64,000 nt of DNA, taken from Endozoicomonas gorgoniicola (GTDB taxonomy: Bacteria; Pseudomonadota; Gammaproteobacteria; Pseudomonadales; Endozoicomonadaceae). The stretch spans positions 2,932,501-2,996,500 of the forward strand of contig NZ_JAPFCC010000001.1 in NCBI RefSeq assembly GCF_025562715.2, given 5' to 3'. Every line of letters begins with the position of its first letter. The stretch's first letter is position 1. The position numbers were made by a program, and so were the translations under genes. The notes below the pieces were generated by a model. The model was not told the origin of the DNA. It did not search any database and was given only the letters and a program-made list of their open reading frames with translations. Of this stretch, positions 52,293-62,103 are shown one piece after another.

Positions 52293-54226
52293 ATCGGGTA
52301 GCCGGAGGTCTCTAACCTCCAGCCCCCACATCACCACGGCTTGCGGGTCCGCACCGGGCGATTCACCGAGGGTGGTGAAACCTGATCCACAAGTCTTTCA
52401 GGGAAACAAGCCCGAGTTTACTGAGAAAACTGTCGTTTAATGCTAACTGTGCCGCATAGGTTTTGCTTAGCCGGTAATACCCTTTGCTACTGGCTGCAAT
52501 CGAGGCGGCCTTGATGTGATCAACACCTAACCTGATTAAATTTCTGTAACGGGTTTTCGGCTTTCGCCATTGCTTGATAAAACAACAGCGAATCCGCCGA
52601 CGTATCCATTGATCCAGTCGTGGTATGGGACTGTAATATTCGGTTATTCTGAAATAACCCATCCAGCCCCGGATATATTCGGCCAGCTTCTTCAAGCGAT
52701 ATTCCATCGATACTCCCCAGCTTCGGCCGGTGAGTTTCAGGATTTTTCGCCTGAAACGGTTCAGACTCTTCTCCGACCAGCGGATTCGCTTCCCTGTGAA
52801 GGTAAAACTCAGGAACTCAGCTTCGGTAGCTTTCACCACCTTGCTCTTTGTCGGGTTTATCCTCAGTTTCAGCCTGCGCTCAAGGTAACGGGTGATGCTT
52901 TCCATCACTCGCTCCCCGGCTCGCTGGCTGCCAACGAGGATCACAAAGTCATCGCAGTAGCGCGCGAAACAATGCCCCCGGTACTCCAGTTCCTTGTCCA
53001 GGTCATCGAGAAGGACATTCGACAGCAGCGGTGAAAGTGGACCGCCTTGTGGCATACCTACCCGGGTTGGGTAGCATTGCCCATCAATCATGACGCCAGC
53101 ACGAAGGTAGCGGCCAATCAGTTTCAACAGACGCTTGTCGTGAATCTTTCGAGAGACTCTCGACATAAGAACATCGTGGCTGACTGTGTCAAAGAATTTA
53201 CTCAGATCAACATCAACCGCCTGATGCAGCCCCTGCTTAATGTATCGATTAACCTGTTGTACAGCGTCTTGTGCAGACCTTCCCGGTCTGTAACCGAAGC
53301 TGCTGGGAGAGAAGTCAGGATCAAAGATGGGTGATAATACCTGCACAATGGCCTGTTGTATCACTCGATCCATGACTGTCGGGATGCCCAGCAACCGTTC
53401 TCCACCATCGGGCTTTTCTATAACAGCCCGAAGGACGGGAGATGGTCTGTAAGTCCCATTGAGTAAGGCTTGGCGCGCTGAAGGCCAGTGCTGACGGGCA
53501 AAGTCAGGATAGGCTTTAATGGTGATCCCATCTATTCCGGGAGCCCCTTTGTTACTTCTGACTTGTTTCCATGCTTTCAGCAAATTGGCAGGTTCCAGTG
53601 CGCAACTCAGTAGATCGTGGTTCAAAGCTGGTTAAAGATTCTTTCGCCAACTCCAGTGAGTCGCCGGACGGCTGCACTGTGTTGAGGGAATCAGTCTCCT
53701 CTTTTCGTCGGTGTTCAGTCCTTCGTTGACGACTTCCAATCGGATTAACGACTTCTGTCGAACAACTACTATGACGTCTGCTGACTTCTGTTCAATCACC
53801 ACACAGAATTACTTCTGCAGGCGCTATTGGTGGTCATCGGGTTTGCTCGAACAGGGTGATGAACCCTGTCCGCCGAGCCTGTTGTAACCAGTGGCTGAGA
53901 ACTGGGATTGACCAATCGCATGTTGAACAGACCTCCCCGGATAAGAGCATGAACTTTCAGTACACAACCGCCGCATTTACCGTATCTCTCAAACCAGAGG
54001 GCTTTGTGATCCTTGGCTCACTCGCCCACGAGACTCGGCCTTGTATACGATTTCTGTCCGTCGGCTCGCACTTTTGCAGTCAGACTGCCTCCGCACAACC
54101 CCTCGTGAGATTGCACTTGCCTTAAGCTAGTGGTTATCATCGGTGGGCTTATTCGGCTCCAGATCCGATGCTGGTTTACCCACAGGGGACTTTCACCCCA
54201 TAAGTTCATGCCCATGCCGGGCGTAC
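52293..54226 (-). mobile_element. Group IIC-attC intron, copy 1
   Basis: 1934 bp on the minus strand. Starts GTACGCCCGG (5', at 54226) and ends CTACCCGAT (at 52293). Domain V lies at 52330-52362 with two-base bulge AG, domain VI at about 52296-52326 (GGAGGT-TAGAG-ACCTCC). Inserted in cassette 1's attC after TAA of R''. Differs from copies 2/3 in its 5' part and from 4/5 in its 3' part: a mosaic. Confidence 0.9.
52363..53625 (-). CDS. Group II intron-encoded reverse transcriptase, copy 1
   Basis: A 420-residue RT/maturase. Palm motifs: VDVDLSKFFD, then GMPQGGPLSPLLSN at 190-203, then YCDD at 223-226 (YADD is commoner). The maturase (X) domain spans roughly 285-375 (MEYRLKKLAEYIRGWMGYFR). No HNH endonuclease follows, as usual for group IIC. 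It carries Lys36 like copies 4/5 but RRLKLR and KLTGRSW like 2/3. Intact. Confidence 0.93.
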   Translation of the reverse strand: MNHDLLSCALEPANLLKAWKQVRSNKGAPGIDGITIKAYPDFARQHWPSARQALLNGTYRPSPVLRAVIEKPDGGERLLGIPTVMDRVIQQAIVQVLSPIFDPDFSPSSFGYRPGRSAQDAVQQVNRYIKQGLHQAVDVDLSKFFDTVSHDVLMSRVSRKIHDKRLLKLIGRYLRAGVMIDGQCYPTRVGMPQGGPLSPLLSNVLLDDLDKELEYRGHCFARYCDDFVILVGSQRAGERVMESITRYLERRLKLRINPTKSKVVKATEAEFLSFTFTGKRIRWSEKSLNRFRRKILKLTGRSWGVSMEYRLKKLAEYIRGWMGYFRITEYYSPIPRLDQWIRRRIRCCFIKQWRKPKTRYRNLIRLGVDHIKAASIAASSKGYYRLSKTYAAQLALNDSFLSKLGLVSLKDLWIRFHHPR

Positions 54227-54297
54227 CAAATGGTTGCAGTTCGTTCGCTTCGCTCACCCGACGTGCCTTCGGCACGCGGCTGAACCAGGCGTTAGGT
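54227..54297 (+). other. attC site of cassette 1 (right part, intron-split)
   Basis: After the intron the site continues CAAATGG... with TGGTT / AACCA arms, a TTCG-TTCG-rich variable stem, and R' GTTAGGT at 54291. Joined to the left part (ACCTAA), the full attC is a typical imperfect palindrome with crossover G54291^T54292. Confidence 0.85.
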
Positions 54298-54826
54298 GCC
54301 TGAAGTCAAACAAAGGTTTATATCTTAAGGTTCTGTCTGCGCTGAGAGTTTTACTCAGAGCCAATATGCAACTTCTGTTTGTGTTGAGAGTTTTTTGGCT
54401 TGGTCTTTCTGGCAGAAATTTCAGATCAACCTTCAGCTTTGGTTCCGTTCCACGGTTGAGTTATTTCAAACTTTCAGCCTTTTGGTTTCGGGGCACCTTG
54501 GGACGAATGAATCTCCCTCAGGCTTGGTGAAACTTCAGTGTTTCTGGCGAGTAAGTTTTGGTTCTCATTTAAAGAAACGGGTAACGCCAGTATTAACTTG
54601 GTACCTTCTCAGCAAATGCTGATAGTGGGCTCATGTTAACTTGATGGTTTTGGGATCGGTTCCACGGTTGAGCTTCAAAAAGCTCTATGCTTTTTTGTCT
54701 CAGAGTTCAAATTCAACTCCTCTGCCTTACTCAGCAGTTTATAGCGGTGAGTCCGCAGCAAACGGCAAGAGGAGTTGTTTCAAGTTGGGTGCCAATAAAC
54801 AACAATGGAGTTGCAAGGGCACCTAA
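54292..54826 (+). other. ORF-less cassette 2 (535 bp)
   Basis: Starts TTAGGTGCC and ends GGCACCTAA, the reverse complement. Short frames (75-98 codons) are low-complexity, overlapping and without ribosome sites. The cassette contains a repeated CGGTTCCACGGTTGAG-type element (TTCCACGGTTGAG at about 54452 and 54660) and a GAGAGTTTT repeat. It may be an RNA-coding or promoter cassette, or a decayed one. Confidence 0.6.
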
Positions 54827-56760
54827 ATCGGGTAGCCGGAGGTCTCTAACCTCCAGCCCCCACATCACCACGGCTTGCGGGTCCGCACCGGGCGATTCAC
54901 CGAGGGTGGTGAAACCTGATCCACAAGTCTTTCAGGGAAACAAGCCCGAGTTTACTGAGAAAACTGTCGTTTAATGCTAACTGTGCCGCATAGGTTTTGC
55001 TTAGCCGGTAATACCCTTTGCTACTGGCTGCAATCGAGGCGGCCTTGATGTGATCAACACCTAACCTGATTAAATTTCTGTAACGGGTTTTCGGCTTTCG
55101 CCATTGCTTGATAAAACAACAGCGAATCCGCCGACGTATCCATTGATCCAGTCGTGGTATGGGACTGTAATATTCGGTTATTCTGAAATAACCCATCCAG
55201 CCCCGGATATATTCGGCCAGCTTCTTCAAGCGATATTCCATCGATACTCCCCAGCTTCGGCCGGTGAGTTTCAGGATTTTTCGCCTGAAACGGTTCAGAC
55301 TCTTCTCCGACCAGCGGATTCGCTTCCCTGTGAAGGTAAAACTCAGGAACTCAGCTTCGGTAGCTTTCACCACCTTGCTCTTTGTCGGGTTTATCCTCAG
55401 TTTCAGCCTGCGCTCAAGGTAACGGGTGATGCTTTCCATCACTCGCTCCCCGGCTCGCTGGCTGCCAACGAGGATCACAAAGTCATCGCAGTAGCGCGCG
55501 AAACAATGCCCCCGGTACTCCAGTTCCTTGTCCAGGTCATCGAGAAGGACATTCGACAGCAGCGGTGAAAGTGGACCGCCTTGTGGCATACCTACCCGGG
55601 TTGGGTAGCATTGCCCATCAATCATGACGCCAGCACGAAGGTAGCGGCCAATCAGTTTCAACAGACGCTTGTCGTGAATCTTTCGAGAGACTCTCGACAT
55701 AAGAACATCGTGGCTGACTGTGTCAAAGAATTTACTCAGATCAACATCAACCGCCTGATGCAGCCCCTGCTTAATGTATCGATTAACCTGTTGTACAGCG
55801 TCTTGTGCAGACCTTCCCGGTCTGTAACCAAAGCTGCTGGGAGAGAAGTCAGGATCAAAGATGGGTGATAATACCTGCACAATGGCCTGTTGTATCACTC
55901 GATCCATGACTGTCGGGATGCCCAGCAACCGTTCTCCACCATCGGGCTTTTCTATAACAGCCCGAAGGACGGGAGATGGTCTGTAAGTCCCATTGAGTAA
56001 GGCTTGGCGCGCTGAAGGCCAGTGCTGACGGGCAAAGTCAGGATAGGCTTCAATGGTGATCCCATCTATTCCGGGAGCCCCTTTGTTGCTTCTGACTTGT
56101 TTCCATGCTTTCAGCAAATTGGCAGGTTCCAGTGCGCAACTCAGTAGATCGTGGTTCAAAGCTGGTTAAAGATTCTTTCGCCAACTCCAGTGAGTCGCCG
56201 GACGGCTGCACTGTGTTGAGGGAATCAGTCTCCTCTTTTCGTCGGTGTTCAGTCCTTCGTTGACGACTTCCAATCGGATTAACGACTTCTGTCGAACAAC
56301 TACTATGACGTCTGCTGACTTCTGTTCAATCACCACACAGAATTACTCCTGCTGGCGCTATTGGTGGTCATCGGGTTTGTTCGAACAGGGTGATGAACCC
56401 TGTCCGCCGAGCCTGTTGTAACCAGTGGCTGAGAACTGGGATTGACCAATCGCATGTTGAACAGACCTCCCCGGATAAGAGCATGAACTGTCAGTGCACA
56501 ACCGCCGCATTTACCGTATCTCTCAAACCAGAGGGCTTTGTGATCCTTGGCTCACTCGCCCACGAGACTCGGCCTTGTATACGATTTCTGTCCGTCGGCT
56601 CGCACTTTTGCAGTCAGACTGCCTCCGCACAACCCCTCGTGAGATTGCACTTGCCTTAAGCTAGTGGTTATCATCGGTGGGCTTATTCGGCTCCAGATCC
56701 GATGCTGGTTTACCCACAGGGGACTTTCACCCCATAAGTTCATGCCCATGCCGGGCGTAC
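54827..56760 (-). mobile_element. Group IIC-attC intron, copy 2
   Basis: 1934 bp, same ends as copy 1, inserted in cassette 2's attC after ACCTAA. Domain V bulge AG. Nearly identical to copy 3, the unit having been duplicated with its cassette. Confidence 0.9.
54897..56159 (-). CDS. Group II intron-encoded reverse transcriptase, copy 2
   Basis: A 420-residue RT/maturase identical in layout to copy 1: catalytic VDVDLSKFFD and YCDD, X domain, no endonuclease. It has Glu36 (ITIEAYP) where copies 1, 4 and 5 have Lys. The protein appears identical to copy 3. Confidence 0.93.
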   Translation of the reverse strand: MNHDLLSCALEPANLLKAWKQVRSNKGAPGIDGITIEAYPDFARQHWPSARQALLNGTYRPSPVLRAVIEKPDGGERLLGIPTVMDRVIQQAIVQVLSPIFDPDFSPSSFGYRPGRSAQDAVQQVNRYIKQGLHQAVDVDLSKFFDTVSHDVLMSRVSRKIHDKRLLKLIGRYLRAGVMIDGQCYPTRVGMPQGGPLSPLLSNVLLDDLDKELEYRGHCFARYCDDFVILVGSQRAGERVMESITRYLERRLKLRINPTKSKVVKATEAEFLSFTFTGKRIRWSEKSLNRFRRKILKLTGRSWGVSMEYRLKKLAEYIRGWMGYFRITEYYSPIPRLDQWIRRRIRCCFIKQWRKPKTRYRNLIRLGVDHIKAASIAASSKGYYRLSKTYAAQLALNDSFLSKLGLVSLKDLWIRFHHPR

Positions 56761-56839
56761 CAAATGGTTGCAGTTCGTTCCGGGGCTTCGCCCCTCCACC
56801 CGACGTGCCTTCGGCACGCGGCTGAACCAGGCGTTAGGT
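56761..56839 (+). other. attC site of cassette 2 (right part, intron-split)
   Basis: Same CAAATGGTTGCAG arm as attC 1, but the variable stem-loop is longer (CCGGGGCTTCGCCCCTC instead of CGCTTCGCTC). R' GTTAGGT at 56833; crossover G56833^T56834. Confidence 0.85.
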
Positions 56840-57368
56840 GCCTGAGGTCAAACAAAGGTTTATATCTTAAGGTTCTCTCTGCGCTGAGAGTTTTACACAG
56901 AGCCAATATGCAACTTCTGTTTGTGTTGAGAGTTTTTTGGCTTGGTCTTTCTGGCAGAAATTTCAGATCAACCTTCAGCTTTGGTTCCGTTCCACGGTTG
57001 AGTTATTTCAAACTTTCAGCCTTTTGGTTTCGGGGCACCTTGGGACGAATGAATCTCCCTCAGGCTTGGTGAAACTTCAGTGTTTCTGGCGAGTAAGTTT
57101 TGGTTCTCATTTAAAGAAACGGGTAACGCCAGTATTAACTTGGTACCTTCTCAGCAAATGCTGATAGTGGGCTCATGTTAACTTGATGGTTTTGGGATCG
57201 GCTCCACGGTTGAGCTTCAAAAAGCTCTATACTTTTTTGTCTCAGAGTTTAAATTCAACTCCTCTGCCTTACTCAGCAGTTTATAGCGGTGAGTCCGCAG
57301 CAAACGGCAAGAGGAGTTGTTTCAAGTTGGGTGCCAATAAACAACAATGGAGTTGCAAGGGCACCTAA
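56834..57368 (+). other. ORF-less cassette 3 (535 bp, duplicate of cassette 2)
   Basis: Same length as cassette 2 and about 99% identical, with scattered substitutions such as AAGTCAAAC/AGGTCAAAC and TATGCTTTT/TATACTTTT. Also lacks a convincing ORF. Confidence 0.65.
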
Positions 57369-59302
57369 ATCGGGTAGCCGGAGGTCTCTAACCTCCAGCC
57401 CCCACATCACCACGGCTTGCGGGTCCGCACCGGGCGATTCACCGAGGGTGGTGAAACCTGATCCACAAGTCTTTCAGGGAAACAAGCCCGAGTTTACTGA
57501 GAAAACTGTCGTTTAATGCTAACTGTGCCGCATAGGTTTTGCTTAGCCGGTAATACCCTTTGCTACTGGCTGCAATCGAGGCGGCCTTGATGTGATCAAC
57601 ACCTAACCTGATTAAATTTCTGTAACGGGTTTTCGGCTTTCGCCATTGCTTGATAAAACAACAGCGAATCCGCCGACGTATCCATTGATCCAGTCGTGGT
57701 ATGGGACTGTAATATTCGGTTATTCTGAAATAACCCATCCAGCCCCGGATATATTCGGCCAGCTTCTTCAAGCGATATTCCATCGATACTCCCCAGCTTC
57801 GGCCGGTGAGTTTCAGGATTTTTCGCCTGAAACGGTTCAGACTCTTCTCCGACCAGCGGATTCGCTTCCCTGTGAAGGTAAAACTCAGGAACTCAGCTTC
57901 GGTAGCTTTCACCACCTTGCTCTTTGTCGGGTTTATCCTCAGTTTCAGCCTGCGCTCAAGGTAACGGGTGATGCTTTCCATCACTCGCTCCCCGGCTCGC
58001 TGGCTGCCAACGAGGATCACAAAGTCATCGCAGTAGCGCGCGAAACAATGCCCCCGGTACTCCAGTTCCTTGTCCAGGTCATCGAGAAGGACATTCGACA
58101 GCAGCGGTGAAAGTGGACCGCCTTGTGGCATACCTACCCGGGTTGGGTAGCATTGCCCATCAATCATGACGCCAGCACGAAGGTAGCGGCCAATCAGTTT
58201 CAACAGACGCTTGTCGTGAATCTTTCGAGAGACTCTCGACATAAGAACATCGTGGCTGACTGTGTCAAAGAATTTACTCAGATCAACATCAACCGCCTGA
58301 TGCAGCCCCTGCTTAATGTATCGATTAACCTGTTGTACAGCGTCTTGTGCAGACCTTCCCGGTCTGTAACCAAAGCTGCTGGGAGAGAAGTCAGGATCAA
58401 AGATGGGTGATAATACCTGCACAATGGCCTGTTGTATCACTCGATCCATGACTGTCGGGATGCCCAGCAACCGTTCTCCACCATCGGGCTTTTCTATAAC
58501 AGCCCGAAGGACGGGAGATGGTCTGTAAGTCCCATTGAGTAAGGCTTGGCGCGCTGAAGGCCAGTGCTGACGGGCAAAGTCAGGATAGGCTTCAATGGTG
58601 ATCCCATCTATTCCGGGAGCCCCTTTGTTGCTTCTGACTTGTTTCCATGCTTTCAGCAAATTGGCAGGTTCCAGTGCGCAACTCAGTAGATCGTGGTTCA
58701 AAGCTGGTTAAAGATTCTTTCGCCAACTCCAGTGAGTCGCCGGACGGCTGCACTGTGTTGAGGGAATCAGTCTCCTCTTTTCGTCGGTGTTCAGTCCTTC
58801 GTTGACGACTTCCAATCGGATTAACGACTTCTGTCGAACAACTACTATGACGTCTGCTGACTTCTGTTCAATCACCACACAGAATTACTCCTGCTGGCGC
58901 TATTGGTGGTCATCGGGTTTGTTCGAACAGGGTGATGAACCCTGTCCGCCGAGCCTGTTGTAACCAGTGGCTGAGAACTGGGATTGACCAATCGCATGTT
59001 GAACAGACCTCCCCGGATAAGAGCATGAACTGTCAGTGCACAACCGCCGCATTTACCGTATCTCTCAAACCAGAGGGCTTTGTGATCCTTGGCTCACTCG
59101 CCCACGAGACTCGGCCTTGTATACGATTTCTGTCCGTCGGCTCGCACTTTTGCAGTCAGACTGCCTCCGCACAACCCCTCGTGAGATTGCACTTGCCTTA
59201 AGCTAGTGGTTATCATCGGTGGGCTTATTCGGCTCCAGATCCGATGCTGGTTTACCCACAGGGGACTTTCACCCCATAAGTTCATGCCCATGCCGGGCGT
59301 AC
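57369..59302 (-). mobile_element. Group IIC-attC intron, copy 3
   Basis: 1934 bp, at the same site in cassette 3's attC. Same domain V (AG bulge) and same type A bases as copy 2 throughout. Confidence 0.9.
57439..58701 (-). CDS. Group II intron-encoded reverse transcriptase, copy 3
   Basis: A 420-residue RT/maturase with the same motifs as copy 2 (Glu36, KLTGRSW, RRLKLR, YCDD). Intact, no stop or frameshift. Confidence 0.93.
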   Translation of the reverse strand: MNHDLLSCALEPANLLKAWKQVRSNKGAPGIDGITIEAYPDFARQHWPSARQALLNGTYRPSPVLRAVIEKPDGGERLLGIPTVMDRVIQQAIVQVLSPIFDPDFSPSSFGYRPGRSAQDAVQQVNRYIKQGLHQAVDVDLSKFFDTVSHDVLMSRVSRKIHDKRLLKLIGRYLRAGVMIDGQCYPTRVGMPQGGPLSPLLSNVLLDDLDKELEYRGHCFARYCDDFVILVGSQRAGERVMESITRYLERRLKLRINPTKSKVVKATEAEFLSFTFTGKRIRWSEKSLNRFRRKILKLTGRSWGVSMEYRLKKLAEYIRGWMGYFRITEYYSPIPRLDQWIRRRIRCCFIKQWRKPKTRYRNLIRLGVDHIKAASIAASSKGYYRLSKTYAAQLALNDSFLSKLGLVSLKDLWIRFHHPR

Positions 59303-59373
59303 CAAATGGTTGCAGTTCGTTCGCTTCGCTCACCCGACGTGCCTTCGGCACGCGGCTGAACCAGGCGTTACAC
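59303..59373 (+). other. attC site of cassette 3 (right part, intron-split)
   Basis: Matches attC 1 in the variable stem (TTCGCTTCGCTCACCC) up to GGCG, then TTACAC begins cassette 4: crossover G59367^T59368. Confidence 0.85.
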
Positions 59374-59411
59374 GCTCATATTCGTACCACTTACTTAATT
59401 CATATTTTCAA

Positions 59412-59975
59412 ATGAAAAAATTAATCATATTCGCTTTATCATTAGCTTTGTTCGGCTGTAATAATCTAAGAGATTACGAACCTGTTACTTTTACAGTCTC
59501 TGATGATACTTTAATTATGAATGGTGTCATCGATAGCAATGTAAAATCAAAACTACAAAAAGCTCTTAATGCAAGCCCCAAAATAACATCTATAGTCATG
59601 GAAAATGTTGAGGGATCAGTAGATGATGAAGCGAATTTAGAAGCTGCCAGACTTGTTAGAAACCATAAATTAAATACAGTTATCCCAAGCAATGGGCTTG
59701 TAGCATCTGGAGGTACTGATTTTTTTCTTTCTGGCACTAATAGAACGGCTCAGAAAGGTGCAAAAATTGGAGTACACTCATGGGCTGGTGAAGGGATTGA
59801 AGACCCTGTTAAATTACCAAGAAATCACATTGAGCATCAAAAATATCTGAGATATTACAAAGAAATGGGTATTCCTGATGAGTTCTATTGGTACACTCTA
59901 GAGTCTGCACCAAGTAATGACATGCATTGGATGACTTCAAGCGAAATAAAGAAATATAATATCACTACCGAGTAA
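59412..59975 (+). CDS. ClpP-fold periplasmic lipoprotein (COG3904-like), cassette 4
   Basis: A 187-residue protein. A lipobox signal peptide (MKKLIIFALSLALFGC) predicts a lipoprotein. The rest resembles COG3904-type ClpP/crotonase-fold proteins: a Ser in GLVASGGTD (fits the ClpP Ser position) and a His in KIGVHSW. A catalytic Asp is not resolved. Possibly a periplasmic peptidase or binding protein. Codon use and A+T content are higher than neighbours, typical of captured cassettes. Start and ribosome site are weak. Confidence 0.72.
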   Translation: MKKLIIFALSLALFGCNNLRDYEPVTFTVSDDTLIMNGVIDSNVKSKLQKALNASPKITSIVMENVEGSVDDEANLEAARLVRNHKLNTVIPSNGLVASGGTDFFLSGTNRTAQKGAKIGVHSWAGEGIEDPVKLPRNHIEHQKYLRYYKEMGIPDEFYWYTLESAPSNDMHWMTSSEIKKYNITTE

Positions 59976-59988
59976 AATAAACGTGTAA

Positions 59989-61922
59989 ATCGGGTAGCCG
60001 GAGGTCTCTAACCTCCAGCCCCCACATCACACCGGCGTGCGGGTCCGCACCGGGCGATTCACCGAAGGTGGTGAAACCTGATCCACAAGTCTTTCAGGGA
60101 AACAAGCCCGAGTTTACTGAGAAAACTGTCGTTTAATGCTAACTGTGCCGCATAGGTTTTGCTTAGCCGGTAATACCCTTTGCTACTGGCTGCAATCGAG
60201 GCGGCCTTGATGTGATCAACACCTAACCTGATCAAATTTCTGTAACGGGTTTTCGGCTTTCGCCATTGTTTGATAAAACAACAGCGAATCCGCCGACGTA
60301 TCCATTGATCCAGTCGCGGTATAGGACTGTAATATTCGGTTATCCTGAAATAACCCATCCAGCCCCGGATATATTCGGCCAGCTTCTTCAAGCGATATTC
60401 CATCGATACTCCCCAGCTTCGGCTGGTGAGTTTCAGGATTTTTCGCCTGAAGCGGTTCAGACTCTTCTCCGACCAGCGGATTCGCTTCCCTGTGAAGGTA
60501 AAACTCAGGAACTCAGCTTCGGTAGCTTTCACCACCTTGCTCTTTGTCGGGTTTATCCTCAGTTTCAGCTTGCGCTCAAGGTAACGTGTGATGCTTTCCA
60601 TCACTCGCTCCCCGGCTCGCTGGCTGCCAACGAGGATCACAAAGTCATCGCAGTAGCGTGCGAAGCAATGCCCCCGGTACTCCAGTTCCTTGTCCAGGTC
60701 ATCGAGAAGGACATTCGACAGCAGCGGTGAAAGTGGACCGCCTTGTGGCATACCTACCCGGGTTGGGTAGCATTGCCCATCAACCATGACGCCAGCACGA
60801 AGGTAGCGGCCAATCAGCTTCAACAGACGCTTGTCGTGAATCTTTCGAGAGACTCTCGACATAAGAACATCATGGCTGACCGTATCAAAGAATTTACTCA
60901 GATCAACATCAACCGCCTGATGCAGCCCCTGCTTAATGTATCGATTAACCTGTTGTACAGCGTCTTGTGCAGACCTTCCCGGTCTGTAACCGAAGCTGCT
61001 GGGAGAGAAGTCAGGATCAAAGATGGGTGATAATACCTGCACAATGGCCTGTTGTATCACTCGATCCATGACTGTCGGGATGCCCAGCAACCGTTCTCCA
61101 CCATCGGGCTTTTCTATAACAGCCCGAAGGACGGGAGATGGTCTGTAAGTCCCATTGAGTAAGGCTTGGCGCGCTGAAGGCCAGTGCTGACGGGCAAAGT
61201 CAGGATAGGCTTTAATGGTGATCCCATCTATTCCGGGAGCCCCTTTGTTACTTCTGACTTGTTTCCATGCTTTCAGCAAATTGGCAGGTTCCAGTGCGCA
61301 ACTCAGTAGATCGTGGTTCAAAGCTGGTTAAAGATTCTTTCGCCAACTCCAGTGAGTCGCCGGACGGCTGCACTGTGTTGAGGGAATCAGTCTCCTCTTT
61401 TCGTCGGTGTTCAGTCCTTCGTTGACGACTTCCAATCGGATTAACGACTTCTGTCGAACAACTACTATGACGTCTGCTGACTTCTGTTCAATCACCACAC
61501 AGAATTACTTCTGCAGGCGCTATTGGTGGTCATCGGGTTTGCTCGAACAGGGTGATGAACCCTGTCCGCCGAGCCTGTTGTAACCAGTGGCTGAGAACTG
61601 GGATTGACCAATCGCATGTTGAACAGACCTCCCCGGATAAGAGCATGAACTTTCAGTACACAACCGCCGCATTTACCGTATCTCTCAAACCAGAGGGCTT
61701 TGTGATCCTTGGCTCACTCGCCCACGAGACTCGGCCTTGTATACGATTTCTGTCCGTCGGCTCGCACTTTTGCAGTCAGACTGCCTCCGCACAACCCCTC
61801 GTGAGATTGCACTTGCCTTAAGCTAGTGGTTATCATCGGTGGGCTTATTCGGCTCCAGATCCGATGCTGGTTTACCCACAGGGGACTTTCACCCCATAAG
61901 TTCATGCCCATGCCGGGCGTAC
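59989..61922 (-). mobile_element. Group IIC-attC intron, copy 4
   Basis: 1934 bp in cassette 4's attC. Domain V has bulge CG and the type B 3' strand. Ends are the same as in the others. The domain III/IV part shares type B bases with copy 5. Confidence 0.9.
60059..61321 (-). CDS. Group II intron-encoded reverse transcriptase, copy 4
   Basis: A 420-residue RT/maturase. Type B marks: Lys36, MVDGQC, RKLKLR, KLTSRSW; the last residues read HHLR rather than HHPR. YCDD present. Intact. Confidence 0.93.
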   Translation of the reverse strand: MNHDLLSCALEPANLLKAWKQVRSNKGAPGIDGITIKAYPDFARQHWPSARQALLNGTYRPSPVLRAVIEKPDGGERLLGIPTVMDRVIQQAIVQVLSPIFDPDFSPSSFGYRPGRSAQDAVQQVNRYIKQGLHQAVDVDLSKFFDTVSHDVLMSRVSRKIHDKRLLKLIGRYLRAGVMVDGQCYPTRVGMPQGGPLSPLLSNVLLDDLDKELEYRGHCFARYCDDFVILVGSQRAGERVMESITRYLERKLKLRINPTKSKVVKATEAEFLSFTFTGKRIRWSEKSLNRFRRKILKLTSRSWGVSMEYRLKKLAEYIRGWMGYFRITEYYSPIPRLDQWIRRRIRCCFIKQWRKPKTRYRNLIRLGVDHIKAASIAASSKGYYRLSKTYAAQLALNDSFLSKLGLVSLKDLWIRFHHLR

Positions 61923-61973
61923 CAAGCCCATCCATGCGACCGCCTTCGGCGGCGCATGATGGGGGCGTTATGC
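61923..61973 (+). other. attC site of cassette 4 (right part, intron-split)
   Basis: Different from the other attC: CAAGCCCATCCATGCGACCG, then CGGCGGCGCATGATGGGGGC, with R' GTTATGC; crossover G61967^T61968. Arms CCCATC / GATGGG pair. Confidence 0.85.
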
Positions 61974-62103
61974 CTCAGCAGCTCTCATCATCTTGTTCCT
62001 ATATTTGGCAGGATTTTTATTGCCTGATTCTCGGAGAGGCTTGGAGAGCAAGAGTTTGAGCTGTAAGATACAAGCCCAAAGATCACTACAGCAGTATGGG
62101 CTT

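Noticed and set aside
52570..53334. Plus-strand frames of 154 and 95 codons repeated in every intron
   Set aside because: They are antisense shadows of the reverse transcriptase; no ribosome site and repeated only because the intron is.
53856..54125. Repeated 89-codon plus-strand frame
   Set aside because: Lies in the structured 5' domain of the intron; repeats with each copy and overlaps a minus frame.
54395..54622. 75-codon frame in cassette 2 as a protein gene
   Set aside because: Low complexity, no ribosome site, and several alternative overlapping frames of similar length.
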